This document shows, piece by piece, positions 22,798 through 33,977 of a stretch of DNA of 64,000 nt (the stretch's first letter is position 1; every line of letters begins with the position of its first letter). The DNA lies in contig WUJK01000001.1 in NCBI GenBank assembly GCA_011317545.1, positions 310,001 to 374,000 on the forward strand, written 5' to 3'. The notes beneath the pieces were generated by a model. That model worked only from the letters and a program-made list of their open reading frames with translations. It was not told where the DNA came from and did not search any database. Source of the stretch: Coniella vitis. Taxonomy: Eukaryota > Ascomycota > Sordariomycetes > Diaporthales > Schizoparmaceae. A program made the translations under genes and the position numbers.

Positions 22798-25038
22798 TTA
22801 CGCTGTAGGAAGTTGCATCGACCTCGCCGGCCTAGTCCCGCGCGTATGGTCAGGCTCCTTCGAAGATGCCAAGTTGGCTTCTACCGCCGCCAACTTCGGA
22901 CACATGTGCACCCACATTTCCTCGCCCGGGCCCCACCTGCTGAGCCCAAACAGCAGATTCCCCTCCTTGTCGCGCGGCACGTCCTCGGGCACCGTACGCT
23001 TCTGTTTATCGAAGCGTGAATACGTCCTGAGCATGGTTCTTTTCCACCAGCTCTGCAGCCGCATTCGGGCCTCATGGCGGATCTTGAGCCGTGCCGCAAT
23101 CCACCTGTCGCTAGGCTTGTGGTCTGGCGAGATGTCGTCCGCTAGTTGCGCTTCTCGCAACAACCCCTCGTCGATCCATCCAGACGTGTCATAGGTGGCC
23201 GTTTGCTCTGGTGGCAGTACGATCTTCAAGAACTCAAGTATCGGCGCAATGGTCAAGTAGATGCCACGCAGCGGGTTGATGAGCGTCTTCATCAAGAGAG
23301 ACATCCAGCGCGGATAGAGCACAGCAAAGTCACTCTGCGAGAGGTGCGTCGACCCTTTGACAGTCAGCATCCAGCATAGGCCGCGGCCAGCCTGCGCCTC
23401 GGAGCAAATATGCTTGACCTTGTCGTAATTTTCCTTCCAGTGCATGAACGCCTCGGAACCAATCGACAGCAGCGGCTTGGTAATGGGTTTCTCGGGCTCA
23501 GATGGCACTTCGCGTGTCGCGGGGCCCCAGGCATCGAGCAGGATGCCCTGACCGACCCAGGGGAAGCGTTTGTCGAGACGCAAAATCTGCACCGTTGTCG
23601 CGCCACCAAACGAGTGCCCCATGGCTGTCACGTTCTGCAGGGTCAGCCGGCCTTGCCAGTCGGCCCAGTTGATGGCGTGGAGACCGCGCGAACTCGAACC
23701 CTTGTTGGGCTTCTGTCGCAAATTGTGCTTCTTGATTGTATCAAAGGGGTCTCCGTCGTTGATAAGCTGCAGCACCGCGAATGCTTCCTCGATTTCTGTA
23801 AGGCGCATCTCGATTTGCGCTCCGCGAAGCTCGTGATCGACGCCTTTGGCATTATTGGGCGCCGTATCCTGTGCATTGCCTTTGGGGAAGATGTAGTCAA
23901 CCATATAGTGTCTCGCTCGCTGTGGTGGGTTGATGGGCTCCTGGTTGGTGTTCCCAGCGTCAGAATGGCTAGTAGGTTCAAATTCTGCTTCATCGTCTGT
24001 GCTGAACTCCATTCTGTCTCGATTAGGATGGAATTTCGTCGTGGTCGACAAAGAGGCCGGCGAAGCGTCACTCCTGGGCGGCATATTGACGTAGGTTCTC
24101 GCGCCGGAGCCATCACGATGCTCCAAGGCCACAACCACGAACCCATAGGAAGCCAGATCACCGCAAACAGTCGAGTACATTGTCCGCGACCCGCCAAGGC
24201 CGTGGCTGAAGACCACAACGGGGAACCGCGGACGACCGGTAGCGTCCTGATCTGGTCCAGGTATGGCTGTAGCTGTTGCTGGGCTTGCCGCTGTGGCAGC
24301 TGCGTCTTGTTGTTGGTGGAATGAATCTGGTGACTCTGCCGCTGCCGCTGCCGCCACCTCCTCCTCACGTTCCTGCTCTGGCGCTGCTGATCCATAGGGG
24401 CGTTCCTGTGCAAGGACAGCGTTGCGCCACGCCGGCAGCTTGGTCGGCATGCATGTCGCCGCCATGTACGCTGTGACGGCGGCATTCGGCATGCGGAAGA
24501 ACCTGGCGTACCCGTGGCATGTCTGCAGGCGCGGACGGGGCAGCCACGGCACACGGGAAAGGGCAGGCTTTCCTGGTTTTTGCTTTTTCTTGGTGTCATT
24601 GTCATTATCGTCGTCGTCGTCGTCCTTGCTAGGCTTTGCCCTTCTAGCCGCGGTGGTGCTACCGTCGTCATTGGTTGGGTAGTAGATGCTAAACAAGACG
24701 GTGTCGAGGTGGAGGGCGTTATGGCTGTGGCGCTTGATGGCGGAGAAGTCCTGGCGCGGGTGGTTGGCGGGTAGCTCGAGCTCAAGGTAGCCCACACTAT
24801 AAGGGCCAGCGTATGAGGGGAGGCTGTGAAAGGTGCGCTCGCGCCATGTTTTGGGGGGCGGGTCGTGTGGTGGTGGCGGCGGTGATGTTTGCGATGTTGA
24901 AGATGTTTGCTGTGGATTTGAACATGGTGCTTGTTGTGGCTCTGCTTTTGGCTCTGATCCGGGCCTTTGCCGTTCCTCTTGCTGCTGCTGCTGCTGTTGA
25001 TGTTGATGTTGATGTTGTTGTTGTCGTTCCTCGTCCAT
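22798..25038 (-). CDS. PAF-acetylhydrolase-like phospholipase A2
   Basis: Single exon, 746 residues. The protein belongs to the platelet-activating factor acetylhydrolase (plasma/type II) family of alpha/beta hydrolases, which cleave short or oxidised sn-2 acyl groups from phospholipids. The family signature HSLPSYAGPYSVGYLELE is near residue 70. The oxyanion-region motif FSHGLGGSRTMYST follows in mid-protein. The catalytic triad is readable: nucleophile Ser476 in GHSFGG, Asp502 in LLDAWGP and His565 in GSTHLSQSDF. There is no signal peptide. The N-terminus is a Gln/His tract followed by Ser/Pro-rich sequence, so a cytosolic enzyme is likely. Between the N-terminal signature and the catalytic core lie poly-Asp, poly-Ala, Gln-rich and Thr/Ala-rich insertions, which make it much longer than the ~400-residue animal enzymes. 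The C-terminal ~180 residues after His565 form a helical, basic extension. The start is the only in-frame ATG upstream of the signature. Confidence 0.93.
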   Translation of the reverse strand: MDEERQQQHQHQHQQQQQQQEERQRPGSEPKAEPQQAPCSNPQQTSSTSQTSPPPPPHDPPPKTWRERTFHSLPSYAGPYSVGYLELELPANHPRQDFSAIKRHSHNALHLDTVLFSIYYPTNDDGSTTAARRAKPSKDDDDDDNDNDTKKKQKPGKPALSRVPWLPRPRLQTCHGYARFFRMPNAAVTAYMAATCMPTKLPAWRNAVLAQERPYGSAAPEQEREEEVAAAAAAESPDSFHQQQDAAATAASPATATAIPGPDQDATGRPRFPVVVFSHGLGGSRTMYSTVCGDLASYGFVVVALEHRDGSGARTYVNMPPRSDASPASLSTTTKFHPNRDRMEFSTDDEAEFEPTSHSDAGNTNQEPINPPQRARHYMVDYIFPKGNAQDTAPNNAKGVDHELRGAQIEMRLTEIEEAFAVLQLINDGDPFDTIKKHNLRQKPNKGSSSRGLHAINWADWQGRLTLQNVTAMGHSFGGATTVQILRLDKRFPWVGQGILLDAWGPATREVPSEPEKPITKPLLSIGSEAFMHWKENYDKVKHICSEAQAGRGLCWMLTVKGSTHLSQSDFAVLYPRWMSLLMKTLINPLRGIYLTIAPILEFLKIVLPPEQTATYDTSGWIDEGLLREAQLADDISPDHKPSDRWIAARLKIRHEARMRLQSWWKRTMLRTYSRFDKQKRTVPEDVPRDKEGNLLFGLSRWGPGEEMWVHMCPKLAAVEANLASSKEPDHTRGTRPARSMQLPTA

Positions 25039-26230
25039 GTTGAGTCGAGCGCTTCGGGCCGAAGCCCGGCTGTCCTGGCTGTTGAGACCTATGTGGTGAA
25101 AGACAGGCTATTTGAGGATTGCATATACGAGCAGTATACATGTACTTGTAATCGTGATGGAGCTATTGTCGTCGGAAACGTGTCGCCGGCCGCATTGCTT
25201 TGTACCAATCGACCGGCTTGAGTACACGCTCGAGAAACCGTGGAACCCCGGTAGACAGCCAGCCACTGCGGTCCGCTACCGCAAAGCAAATAGGAAAGAA
25301 AGGACGCAAGGGGATGACTTTGGAATTGTCATCCGCCGACACGGTCGTTGCACTACCAGAAGAAGATGAAGAGCTGGCCTTTTTTTTCCTTCTTTTTTTC
25401 TTTTTTCTTTTTTTTCCCCCCGCACCTCTTATCAGCTCTACTCAATTGCTTTGATATCTTAAGAAAATGTCGTGTGGCTGTTACTATGAACTTGTATGAT
25501 TTGCACAGCGTGAAGAAGGGGGACGAGCGGCGCGTTCCTGAAAGCTTGACGTCATTTACATGCTCTAGAGTGTTTTATATAATAATACGGTTAATAACCT
25601 CCAAAAATACAATCAGGGGTTGGTCCCAGTGACGGAAGTGGATGGACAAGGACGCAGAACATATATCTCTTTTGAAAGCATGATTTATTTTGGAAGTCTC
25701 CTTTTTTTTTCCCTCCCCTCGTGAAGGGGGACGGGGGTGGCCTCTCTCTCCTTTTTCAATTGTGTGCGTGTTAACCTTCTCTTCCCATTCCTTTCTGCGC
25801 CTGCGCAAGGCGGGCGGGCTTTGGATCATCCCGGGATTCTCGGCATCGTGAGGCCGGAGTGGATGGCCCGGAACGTGGATGGTGAGTTCTCTAGTCTCTA
25901 GGTGGGTATTGCTTGTACGGGCGAGGAATTTTTTTTTTTTCCTGGGGATCTGTAAGACGAAAGGGACTTGTGGATAGGGAATAACGACGTCGCCTACATG
26001 GTGCAGATAAAATTCGTGGTAGTTTTGCTTGCGCTGTTCAGCATCAGAGTGCATATATGGGACTGCTTGGGTTAGAGGACGGACGGATGAGCTTTATTCG
26101 ATCGAGGACGTTGGGGATTTTTGATTCGATTACCAAAAAAAAAGATAAAGAGCAGAAACTGCCATAGATGGGTTCATGTATATGGTGTAATGAATGTTCT
26201 CGATGTTGTTATCCAAACAAACGAGTCTGA

Positions 26231-26275
26231 CAAGAAGAAGAAGAAGAACAACAACAACAACAACAACAACAACAG
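26231..26275. repeat. (AAG)n(AAC)n trinucleotide tract
   Basis: About five AAG units followed by about nine AAC units. Confidence 0.95.
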
Positions 26276-26427
26276 TGACATATTCTTCGGCTTCTCCGCC
26301 CACATCACAATAATCAAAGTACACTTGTGAACCAAGTATACACGTTATCCCGTACATCTTATCCCATCTCGGTCCTCCTCCGCGGCTACCTGCATCTCGG
26401 TCGGTGCGACTATCAAAAAAGCTGTAC

Positions 26428-26458
26428 CACACACACACACACACACACAAACACACAC
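26428..26458. repeat. (CA)n microsatellite
   Basis: About fifteen CA units with one AA interruption. Confidence 0.95.
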
Positions 26459-26645
26459 GTCGAGACATTCCACACGCTCGGCGCGGGCGCCTACATTGTG
26501 TTCTATACCAAAACTATACAGCAAGTACAGTAGAGTATAGCATAGTAGAGGCAGAGAGGGCTGTCAGGACTCAGCATGCGAAACAAAGATTGAATGGGAG
26601 TTACTCAACAAGTACGCCGCGCAGACATCCATTACGAGAGAGGTG

Positions 26646-26677
26646 TCAGTCAGTCAGTCAGTCAGTCAGTCAGTCAG
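26646..26677. repeat. (CAGT)n tetramer repeat
   Basis: About eight perfect tandem units. Confidence 0.95.
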
Positions 26678-27483
26678 CCTCAGATCGTTTCACGCCACTA
26701 TCCGGAGGGGGGGGAGAGGTATAATTATTCGGTTTAGTAAATTGAATTATTAAGAGGGTATATTTCCTAGCGAAACCCGAACGGTTTGCTTCTGCGTGGG
26801 GCTGCACAGAGAGAGAGAGAAGTTGGGATACAATGTACAATGAATGCACTGTGATGCGGTGTTGGACGTGACTTTTTTTTGCTCTTGGTCAGTCCAAGTC
26901 CTATCGCCGTAACGAAGTCGGTGATAATTTCTTTCTTTGCGAGACAGTCATATTGTCATGGTACAGTAGCAGATATCATGGAGTGCAAAGAGAGCAGCTA
27001 CTCTCATGTTTGGTTGCAGGCATAGCATGGCACTGGTAGGAGTTTCTGTAAGTTGACTAGCTTATGTGCGTTGTAACGAAAAGAGAAAGAAAATCATTGC
27101 AAACCAGCAGCACAAACCCAAGACGTGGCCCGAATAGTCTGGTTCGTTGGGCAAATCCGCCAGCCCTTCTTTTTAGCCGCACGAAACAAAATCCAGAGTC
27201 GCCAGTGGCTTTTCCTTCTTTTTTTTTTCTCTTTTGGGAGAGAGAAAGAATCATGTTACTGTGGGTTTGTCGTTGAATTAGGCTAAATAGGAGAGCGAAC
27301 CGACCCGCTCGTGGGGTCGGGCACCACATCATTTTTCCCGGTCCAGAGGAGGAGGCTTGGCGGCCGTTGCGGGTTTTTGGTATGATTTTTGATCAACCTT
27401 TTTGGAGGTGGTGTTTTCTGGGGGGTGAAGTTGATGTGCAGAAAGAAATCGAGGCTATGAAAAGTGTTGCGGTCTTTTGAGGG

Positions 27484-27511
27484 CGAGGAGGAGGAGGAGG
27501 AGGAGGAGGAG
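27484..27511. repeat. (GAG)n trinucleotide repeat
   Basis: About nine tandem units. Confidence 0.95.
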
Positions 27512-28020
27512 AACGACAACGACGACGAGAAGGAGGGGAAAGACGGAGGGGCCACTCGGACTCGTACTTAGATAGACGGCCTATTTTTCACCGCCGCTTT
27601 CATACTATAAAAATGCTATTTGTAAGAAGTTCTGGGGAACGAACGTCTATAGAGAGGCATTTGCGTAACCGGGCAAACTGGCTAATACGCCTCTACAAGT
27701 TGCCCACTTGGCCCGACTAGACATGCCCACCCATGGACGGATGGGCATCACTTCAGCACTCACCAAATTGCAAAGCTCAGAGGTTGTCCTCTTCCGTCGG
27801 GTCGAGCATACATACATAGTACAGCCCTTGCAGGCCAGGGCCAGACCGAGGAAGGGCCCGCATTCTCTATCGCTTTGCAAACGTCCCCGAGTCGTGAGGA
27901 ATAATCCCAACGGATAAAGTCAAGCAGAGAGCCGTAATGGGTGTATGGTCACTGGACTAGACTCTATACAAACTATGTAATTATGGATATCAATACACAT
28001 GATATGCACTATTAACAGGA

Positions 28021-28029
28021 GTATAAAAA
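28021..28029 (+). promoter_or_regulatory. TATA-like element of the xylose reductase gene
   Basis: GTATAAAAAG lies about 180 bases before the start ATG of the xylose reductase. The position and sequence fit a TATA box, and a C/T-rich stretch between it and the ATG fits a fungal 5' leader. This is inference only. Confidence 0.4.
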
Positions 28030-28207
28030 GAGCTGCCTGTGTCCCCCCCCCTATCGTAAAGTTTACATAGCCTCACATTGTTGCTTGAACCCATCTTTCT
28101 GTCTCGCCTTTACACCTGGAAATCTATATCAGACCCTTGGCCCTTCCTGTTTGAAAACAATATCGAGACTTTGCTTGGGAAAAGAATAACCTGTAAAAAC
28201 CAAAACC

Positions 28208-28495
28208 ATGGCGCCTACCGTCAAGCTTAACTCGGGCTACGAAATGCCCCTCGTTGGCTTCGGTCTGTGGAAGGTGGACAACTCGACGTGTGCCGATACT
28301 GTCTACAACGCCATCAAGGCTGGATACCGGTTGTTTGATGGGGCTTGTGGTAAGCTTTTGTTTTCCTTTCTTTCTTCTTATTTTTCTTATGGATTCTTTT
28401 TCTTTTTCTTCGCATCCAACAAGGAAAGGAACAAACGAGCCAACAAACTCCGCGCTCAATGATACCCATTTCACACACGAAACGCCCAAAGCAGC

Positions 28496-28531
<36 letters not shown>

Positions 28532-29476
28532 AAGGAGAACAAACCTACTGACCATCTCTTTGGGAAAAAAAAAAGACTACGGCAACGAAAAAGAATGCGG
28601 TGCCGGCATCCGCCGCGCCATCACCGAAGGCCTCGTCACCCGCGCCGACCTCTTCATCGTCTCCAAGCTCTGGAACACCTTCCACGAAGCGCAGCACGTG
28701 CAGCCCGTCTGCTCCCGCCAGCTCGCCGACTGGGGCGTCGCCTACTTCGACCTCTACCTCATCCACTTCCCCGTCGCCCTCGCCTACGTCGACCCGGCCG
28801 TCCGCTACCCGCCCGGCTGGTTCGTCGACGACGGCAACGGCGGCAGCAGCAGCAGCACCGAGATCCGCCCCAGCAAGGCCACCATCCAGGAGACGTGGAC
28901 GGCCATGGAGGCGCTCGTGGACGCGCGGCTGGCGCGCTCCATCGGCGTGTCCAACTTCCAGGCGCAGCTCGTCTACGATTTGCTGCGCTATGCGCGCATC
29001 CCGCCCGCGACGCTCCAGGTCGAGCACCACCCGTACCTCGTGCAGCCGCTGCTGCTGCAGGCCGCCCAGGCCGAGGGCATCGCCGTCACGGCGTACTCGT
29101 CGTTTGGGCCCGCGGGCTTTGTCGAGCTGGATATGGCGCGCGCCAAGCAGGCCGCGCCGTTGATGGAGGCCGCGCCGGTCAAGAAGGTCGCCGAGAAGCT
29201 GGGCAAGACGCCCGCGCAGGTCCTGCTGCGGTGGGCGACGCAGCGCGGCGTGGCCGTGATTCCCAAGAGTAGCTCCGAGGGCCGGATGAAGGAGAATCTC
29301 GAAAGCAGTGATTTCGACATGGACGACAAGGACATCGAGGCTATTAGTGCTCTGGATCTGAACTTGAGGTTCAACCAGCCGACAAACGTGAGTTTTCTTT
29401 TTCTGTCATGCGGACTGACCGCTAACGCTTTACTATACAGTACTTTCCCACCGAAAAGCTCTGGATATTTGGCTAA
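28208..29476 (+). CDS. xyl1: NAD(P)H-dependent D-xylose reductase (aldo-keto reductase)
   Basis: The first enzyme of fungal pentose catabolism: it reduces D-xylose to xylitol (L-arabinose to arabitol as well) in the cytosol. Exons 28208-28349, 28576-29387 and 29441-29476 encode 329 residues, close to the usual ~320. The start (MAPTVKLNSGYEMPLVGFGL) and the family hallmark DGAC-DYGNE, split by intron 1 within codon 48, fix the model. The AKR tetrad is Asp44, Tyr49, Lys78 (VSKLW) and His111 (IHFP). RSIGVSNF and QVEHHPYL are typical substrate-barrel segments. The coenzyme motif is IPKSSSEGR (Lys278, Ser280, Arg284), where well-studied yeast enzymes have Asn at the Ser280 position. Intron 2 (53 bases) has a GCTAAC branch site and precedes a 12-codon last exon ending FPTEKLWIFG. 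Intron 1 contains an AT microsatellite and ends in an A-rich acceptor. Small Gly/Ser insertion near residue 130. Confidence 0.95.
28499..28529. repeat. (AT)n microsatellite inside intron 1 of xylose reductase
   Basis: About fifteen AT units inside the 226-base first intron, roughly 50 bases before its acceptor. Confidence 0.95.
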
Positions 29477-29903
29477 GACCTAGGACGTCAGACGATAACA
29501 GTTTGAGACAGGCTTCTGTGACGATCGTTGGTAGTATCATGATAGATGCAATTTGACCTGGAATGGATTCCGTCAAAACTCGATTCCATAGCTGTCTTGG
29601 GTATAAACACTAAAACCCTCATAACCGAGCCCATATCGTGACCGCTTCAATCTCGCGGTATCCATTTCTGTCTTTTCCTCTTTTTTCCTTCTTCCTTTTT
29701 TGATACGACAACCTGCCACCTGTCAAGGTGAGTAGAAATAGGATAATACCGATCGGGTATCACGCCATGAGGCCAATTTTGTGCAGAGAATTGAAGCCTA
29801 GAACCCAGAGGAAGGCACCATGATCAAGAAAGGAATCCATGCTTTTGGAGCGTCATCCAGTGAGATCATCTGAAATCGCTATTTCATCTCTTGAGATGCT
29901 CCC
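29477..29903. other. Short 3'-3' intergenic region
   Basis: 427 bases between the convergent xylose reductase and Sds22 genes. T-rich, consistent with 3' UTRs. I see nothing else in it. Confidence 0.6.
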
Positions 29904-31266
29904 TCAAGTGCGGACAAAGGCTGTTGGTTGAGTTAGCGTATAGTTCCAAACTGTGGTGTTGTGGCCGTGGATTAGCTGGGGCTGGAAAACTAAACACTTA
30001 CTAGCATCGATCTGGCGAATATCAGGCAGAGCCAATCGAACCTTGTTCCTATACACGGCCGGGCCCTTCAACTGCAATGGGTTGCCCTCAAAGTAGACCG
30101 TCTCCAGCTTCTTCTTGTCCCCCAGTGCCTTCTCTACATCCCGAAAGTCCCCAAGTTGGTTGTAGCTAGCCCAGACCTCTTCCAACTCCGTCAGCGGGCC
30201 AAGCCCTTCCAGACTCGAGATCTGATTGTTTGAGATCTCAAGGACTCGCAACTTCTTGTTCTCCTCCAGCCCAGTGACGGCCTCGAGCAGGTTGTGTGAT
30301 ATATATAGCTCCTCCAGCGTGGGCACGTCCTTGAGCGGTGACAGATCCTTGATGCGGTTTGACTGGATGCTGAGCAGCTTGAGCTTGGGCAGCTCGGCCA
30401 GGCCGTTGAGCGACGTAATCTTGTTCTTGGCAAGCCATAGTTCCTCCAAGTTTTTGAGCGACTCCAGGTTTTGTATCTCGCGAATGCGGTTGGAACCGAG
30501 CTCCAACATGCGCAGCTTGCCGAGACCTTCGAGGTTCTCAATGGTACTGATCTTGTTGGCGACAAAGAAAATATCCGTCAACTCGGTCAGGTGGTTGACA
30601 TGCTTAATGTGCTTGATCTTGTTGAAACTCAGGTCGAGGTTGGTGAGGTTCGTCAGCTGGTCTAGCCCCCGGATATGGCCAATAAGGTTGTCGTAGAGGT
30701 CGAGGTCGAGCAGCGTCTCGGCAAGGGCCTCAAGGCCTTCGATCCGTGTAATCCCGTTCTGGCGTAGACACAACCGCGTGACCTTCTTGAAGCGCTCGAG
30801 GCGGAGCTTGGGGATGGATTGTATGCGTGAGTTGATGGAGATGAGTTCGTCGGTGTCTGGGTCTTCTTCCTCAAAGAGATCTGGTAATGTCACATGTCAA
30901 TTCATGTATGCCCGCCTCGTTCCGCCTCGTTGTGCCGAGACACCGCAGGCGCACAGCGGCCACCAAAGCAGATGGATGGCCGAAGAGAGAGAGAGAGACG
31001 TTACGGTACGACATACCTTCGTCAGCTTGTATTTGCTCGCCCTCGACCACATTCTCCTCGTCCGAATACTCGGGATCTGACAGTGCCTCCGGGTTGGCGA
31101 GGGCGACTTTGCCTGGAACGCGCAATTTGCCATCCCAGCCCTTGCCATTTGTCAGGACGGGGCTGCTTCCGCTGCCGCCAGCTCCATTACTGGATTCTGC
31201 AGCCTCGTCTGCGACCAGCTCGATATGGCGAGGCTGGTGGTTGTCATCTTCTGCTTCTCCAGTCAT
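29904..31266 (-). CDS. sds22: Protein phosphatase 1 regulatory subunit Sds22
   Basis: A leucine-rich repeat protein that binds the PP1 catalytic subunit in nucleus and cytoplasm and controls its assembly and its mitotic activity. Exons 31266-31017, 30880-30002 and 29920-29904 give 381 residues. The first ~85 residues are acidic and disordered. They are followed by DLFEEEDPDTDELISINSRI and then about eleven 22-residue SDS22-type repeats of the form LxxLxLxxNxIxxIxxLxxL, with the signature LPDIRQIDA and C-terminal cap TFVRT. Intron 1 (136 bases, GTATGT...ACCAG) splits an Asp codon. Intron 2 (81 bases, GTAAGT...CAACAG) separates DA from TFVRT. Intron 2 is free of stops and in frame, so an unspliced message would still end at the same stop with a different C-terminus (a 27-residue insertion before TFVRT). 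Repeat number and both termini match the family, so the assignment is firm. Confidence 0.95.
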
Positions 31267-32162
31267 CGTCGTCGCGGCCGTGCACAGCCCAGCGCAGGCC
31301 GTGCAGTCTCGAGATAGAGTAGTGGTCGCGCGGGTGTGTGTGCGTGGGTCGCTCGGGAGCAACGTTTGTTCGTTGCCAAGCAGGATCTTTGGTTGATCGC
31401 TGGAGGAAGGTTATAAGAAGCCTCTCTGCGCGCGTTGAGTTGGGCGGGAACGCAACGGATGCGGATGTCAAAAGTGTGGTTGTTTGTCACAGGTTGGGCA
31501 ATGCAGATCATTGCTAGCAACTAGGACGGACGGCGCATGTCATTTGGATGTGGGTCCAGCCCTGTGTGTCGCCCCTAAAATGGTGCTCTAGCACCCTGCT
31601 AAGAAACGCCTGATCAGCGCATCTGCAGAGGAGCACAGGGCTATGTCATAGGCGGGGTACGATGCGGTTAGTGGGTCCGTCACGCTGCTGAACTGAACGG
31701 AGGGTCTGGGAGAGGAACTGCCAGACCCCTGAGACGAGAGGGATGCACATTTCCCAATCTGAACCATGAACCGAGATAAACATCCATTCATGGCCCGGGG
31801 ATCTCTAGTAGTGGGTGGCAGAACGTGCAGCACATTATCGCCTCCAAAAGAGACGACGATTGAGAGCAAGCCAAGCAGGAAGTGTGGCAGCATTGGATTC
31901 GTCGCGGCCCAAGACCAGGGCTTCCTTTGCCTGGTCTTCGGGTCTGCCACGTTTTGGCAAGTACAAGAAGGCATGCATGAGTTGTCTGCTATCTGAAAGA
32001 AGAAGGAGAAGAAGAAGGAGGAGGAGGAGAACGGAAGCAGTAAAAGTACTTCTCTCGCTCAGTAATGAGTCGTTGATGTCCTGATGCTCCCCATCCCCTC
32101 GGTGGTAAGCACTTGACAACGACTGCAATTCTGTACACGGCTCCTTTTCAGGATTTTCATAG
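31267..32162. other. Intergenic region upstream of Sds22
   Basis: About 900 bases between two minus-strand genes. It should carry the Sds22 promoter and the 3' UTR of the hydrolase. A GAA/GAG purine tract lies at about 31999-32035. No gene seen. Confidence 0.55.
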
Positions 32163-33469
32163 TCAAGAACCAGCCTGATTCGGAACCTTCGATTTCTCCC
32201 TCTCCCGTGAGATCACCTCGGCCGTGTGCTGGATGATAAACTCGGCCACATGCGCCCGGCCCCCGTCCATCGCATCGTTGTGATACGCCCGCGGCATGAT
32301 TCTCGTCTCTTGTGGAATCCCCAGTTCAGCACAGCGTGCTCGCAACGCTTCGGCATGTCGCTCAGGCACAATCTCATCCCGCCCTGCCTGCAAGATGAAA
32401 ATCCGCGGAGGCTCAATGCCCTTTTCAGCGCAATTTGCCGCGATGGTGCCAAGGTTCCGGTAGCTGTCGAGATGGTTGCGCAGGAATGGATACAGGTACT
32501 TGTAGGGGAGCCACCTTTCCGGGTACAAGACCTCCAACATCTCTTTGATGGAGAGAAAGGGTGTCTCCAAGATCAACGCGCTCGGTTCAAGATGCGCGGG
32601 AATCGTCCCTGCTGCCGCGAGGTTGGTGGCGAATCCAGACCCAATACTCTGTCCCCAGATGAGGAAAATTGGCTTCGTCTTGACGCTGCCGTCTTTGCTT
32701 TCCGGGTACGTGTTGTTGTGCAGTTGCGAGATCCAGTCTACCGCAGCTCGCGTGTCGGTGTTGATCCCAATCTCAGAGGGCCGGCCAGCCGACGTCCAGT
32801 ACCCTCTGTAACTGACGCATACCTCTGTGAAGCGTATCTTGCCGCACTCGGGATACCTGTCTCCAAAGCTTGTTTTGATTTTCCTCAGGATCCACGAGTG
32901 ATCCGGAAGCCGGGGTGGCAGTGAAGAAGCATTCCCTAGCGCGCAGCGATAAGCTTCCGCAACCTGTTCCAAAGAGATTTCTCTTGATTTTACATACCTT
33001 GACAATACAGAATATACACATGATACGCAACGCCTCCATCCCCAGACACCTTGCCCTCGGACGAGACACTAGCAACAGCAAGAGCCAGGTCGGTCTTGTC
33101 GGTCGACTTCATGTGAATCTCCTGCCACTCGATCCCACACAAGTACTTGGCAAAGTCCGAGATCTTGTCATGCCGCGCGCTCGGTGGGAGATAGGGATTG
33201 TATATTATCTTGTTCTGAAGCGAGACCATGATGAAGCTTTTCCACGTGTAAAGGAACAAGACGAGCCCGATAAAAGTAACGGGCGGCAGGAGAAAGGCCG
33301 GTATGGTGATGCGCCTCAATTGACGGCCCATGCACCGTCTGCCCAGTCCATAGCTGGACTTGTCACTGAAGGCGCCTGTTGGCCAACCCAGCCGGACACG
33401 ATGTTGCGAGATTGCCCAAGGGCAGCGTGCTGACGCTGCTGTTGCCGCCTTCTGGGGGCGGAACAGCAT
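32163..33469 (-). CDS. Membrane-anchored alpha/beta hydrolase, BEM46/ABHD-like
   Basis: A serine hydrolase with a signal anchor. Exons 33469-32998 and 32935-32163 (62-base intron, GTATGT...GCTAG) give 414 residues. The junction restores YILYCQ-GNASSLPPR, the HG-type strand-turn that contributes to the oxyanion hole in this family. A basic segment (GRQLRR) precedes one transmembrane helix at about residues 54-75, followed by KSFIMVSLQNKIIYNPYLP, as in BEM46-type proteins. The catalytic triad is Ser254 in GQSIGSG, Asp344 in GRDEIVPE and His376 in AYHND. BEM46 relatives are ER- or membrane-associated and affect polarity and lipid metabolism in fungi, but their substrates are mostly unknown. The ATG could be internal (Met47, just before the helix) rather than the first one. 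It lies between Sds22 and glutaminyl cyclase in a tandem minus-strand block. Confidence 0.88.
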
Positions 33470-33977
33470 GCTGCTATCAATGCTTCATCGAGAGAGATAA
33501 AACTGCTACGATACAGCTTAGAAAGCTGGGGGGGAAAAAGAGGTATGCCGGTACGCTATGCGTTAGGGTGATGTTGGCCAAGCAGGAGAAGGCGAGGATC
33601 AGAACTGGTCGTGTCACCACCAAAAGCCAAAACCGCGTGGCTACCAGCCCTAACCCTGAACATGCGCATGGTTCAGTACAGGTGTGTTGGTGATAATCTG
33701 TCAACGGCGGAGGATTCGGAAACTTCCCGTAGTAGAGAAAAGAGAGTTGTATCGCTTGAGTCAAGAGTATCATACTTTTCTCCTGAGGCTTTGACCGAAC
33801 CGCGAATATTGCTTCTTGTGGTGTGGTGAGCGTTCATTGCATTCTCTCAGCCGCTGCCACGCCACAGGACAGGATCCAGTAATCTGGCGCCAGTATGTAG
33901 TCGTCTTGACTATGCAGGGGGCGCGTGACAGTCGCAGAAGAGGCCCATGTGAGTGTAATGTAACATTGCGTCTATAT
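33470..33977. other. Intergenic region with telobox-like element
   Basis: About 500 bases upstream of the hydrolase gene. It contains CCCTAACCCTG at 33648-33658 and GTTAGGG near 33562, both telomere-like hexamers. No gene. Confidence 0.55.
33648..33658. promoter_or_regulatory. Telobox-like CCCTAACCC element 1
   Basis: CCCTAACCCTG about 180 bases upstream of the BEM46-like hydrolase start. It resembles the TTAGGG sites bound by Tbf1/TRF-type Myb factors at some fungal promoters. The role is inferred. Confidence 0.3.

Larger units (their letters stand above)
25039..28207. other. Divergent intergenic region (lipase / xylose reductase)
   Basis: About 3.2 kb between two divergently transcribed genes, so it should contain both promoters. 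No gene is supported. It holds AAC, CA, CAGT and GAG microsatellites and a TATA-like element near the xylose reductase start. Confidence 0.6.
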
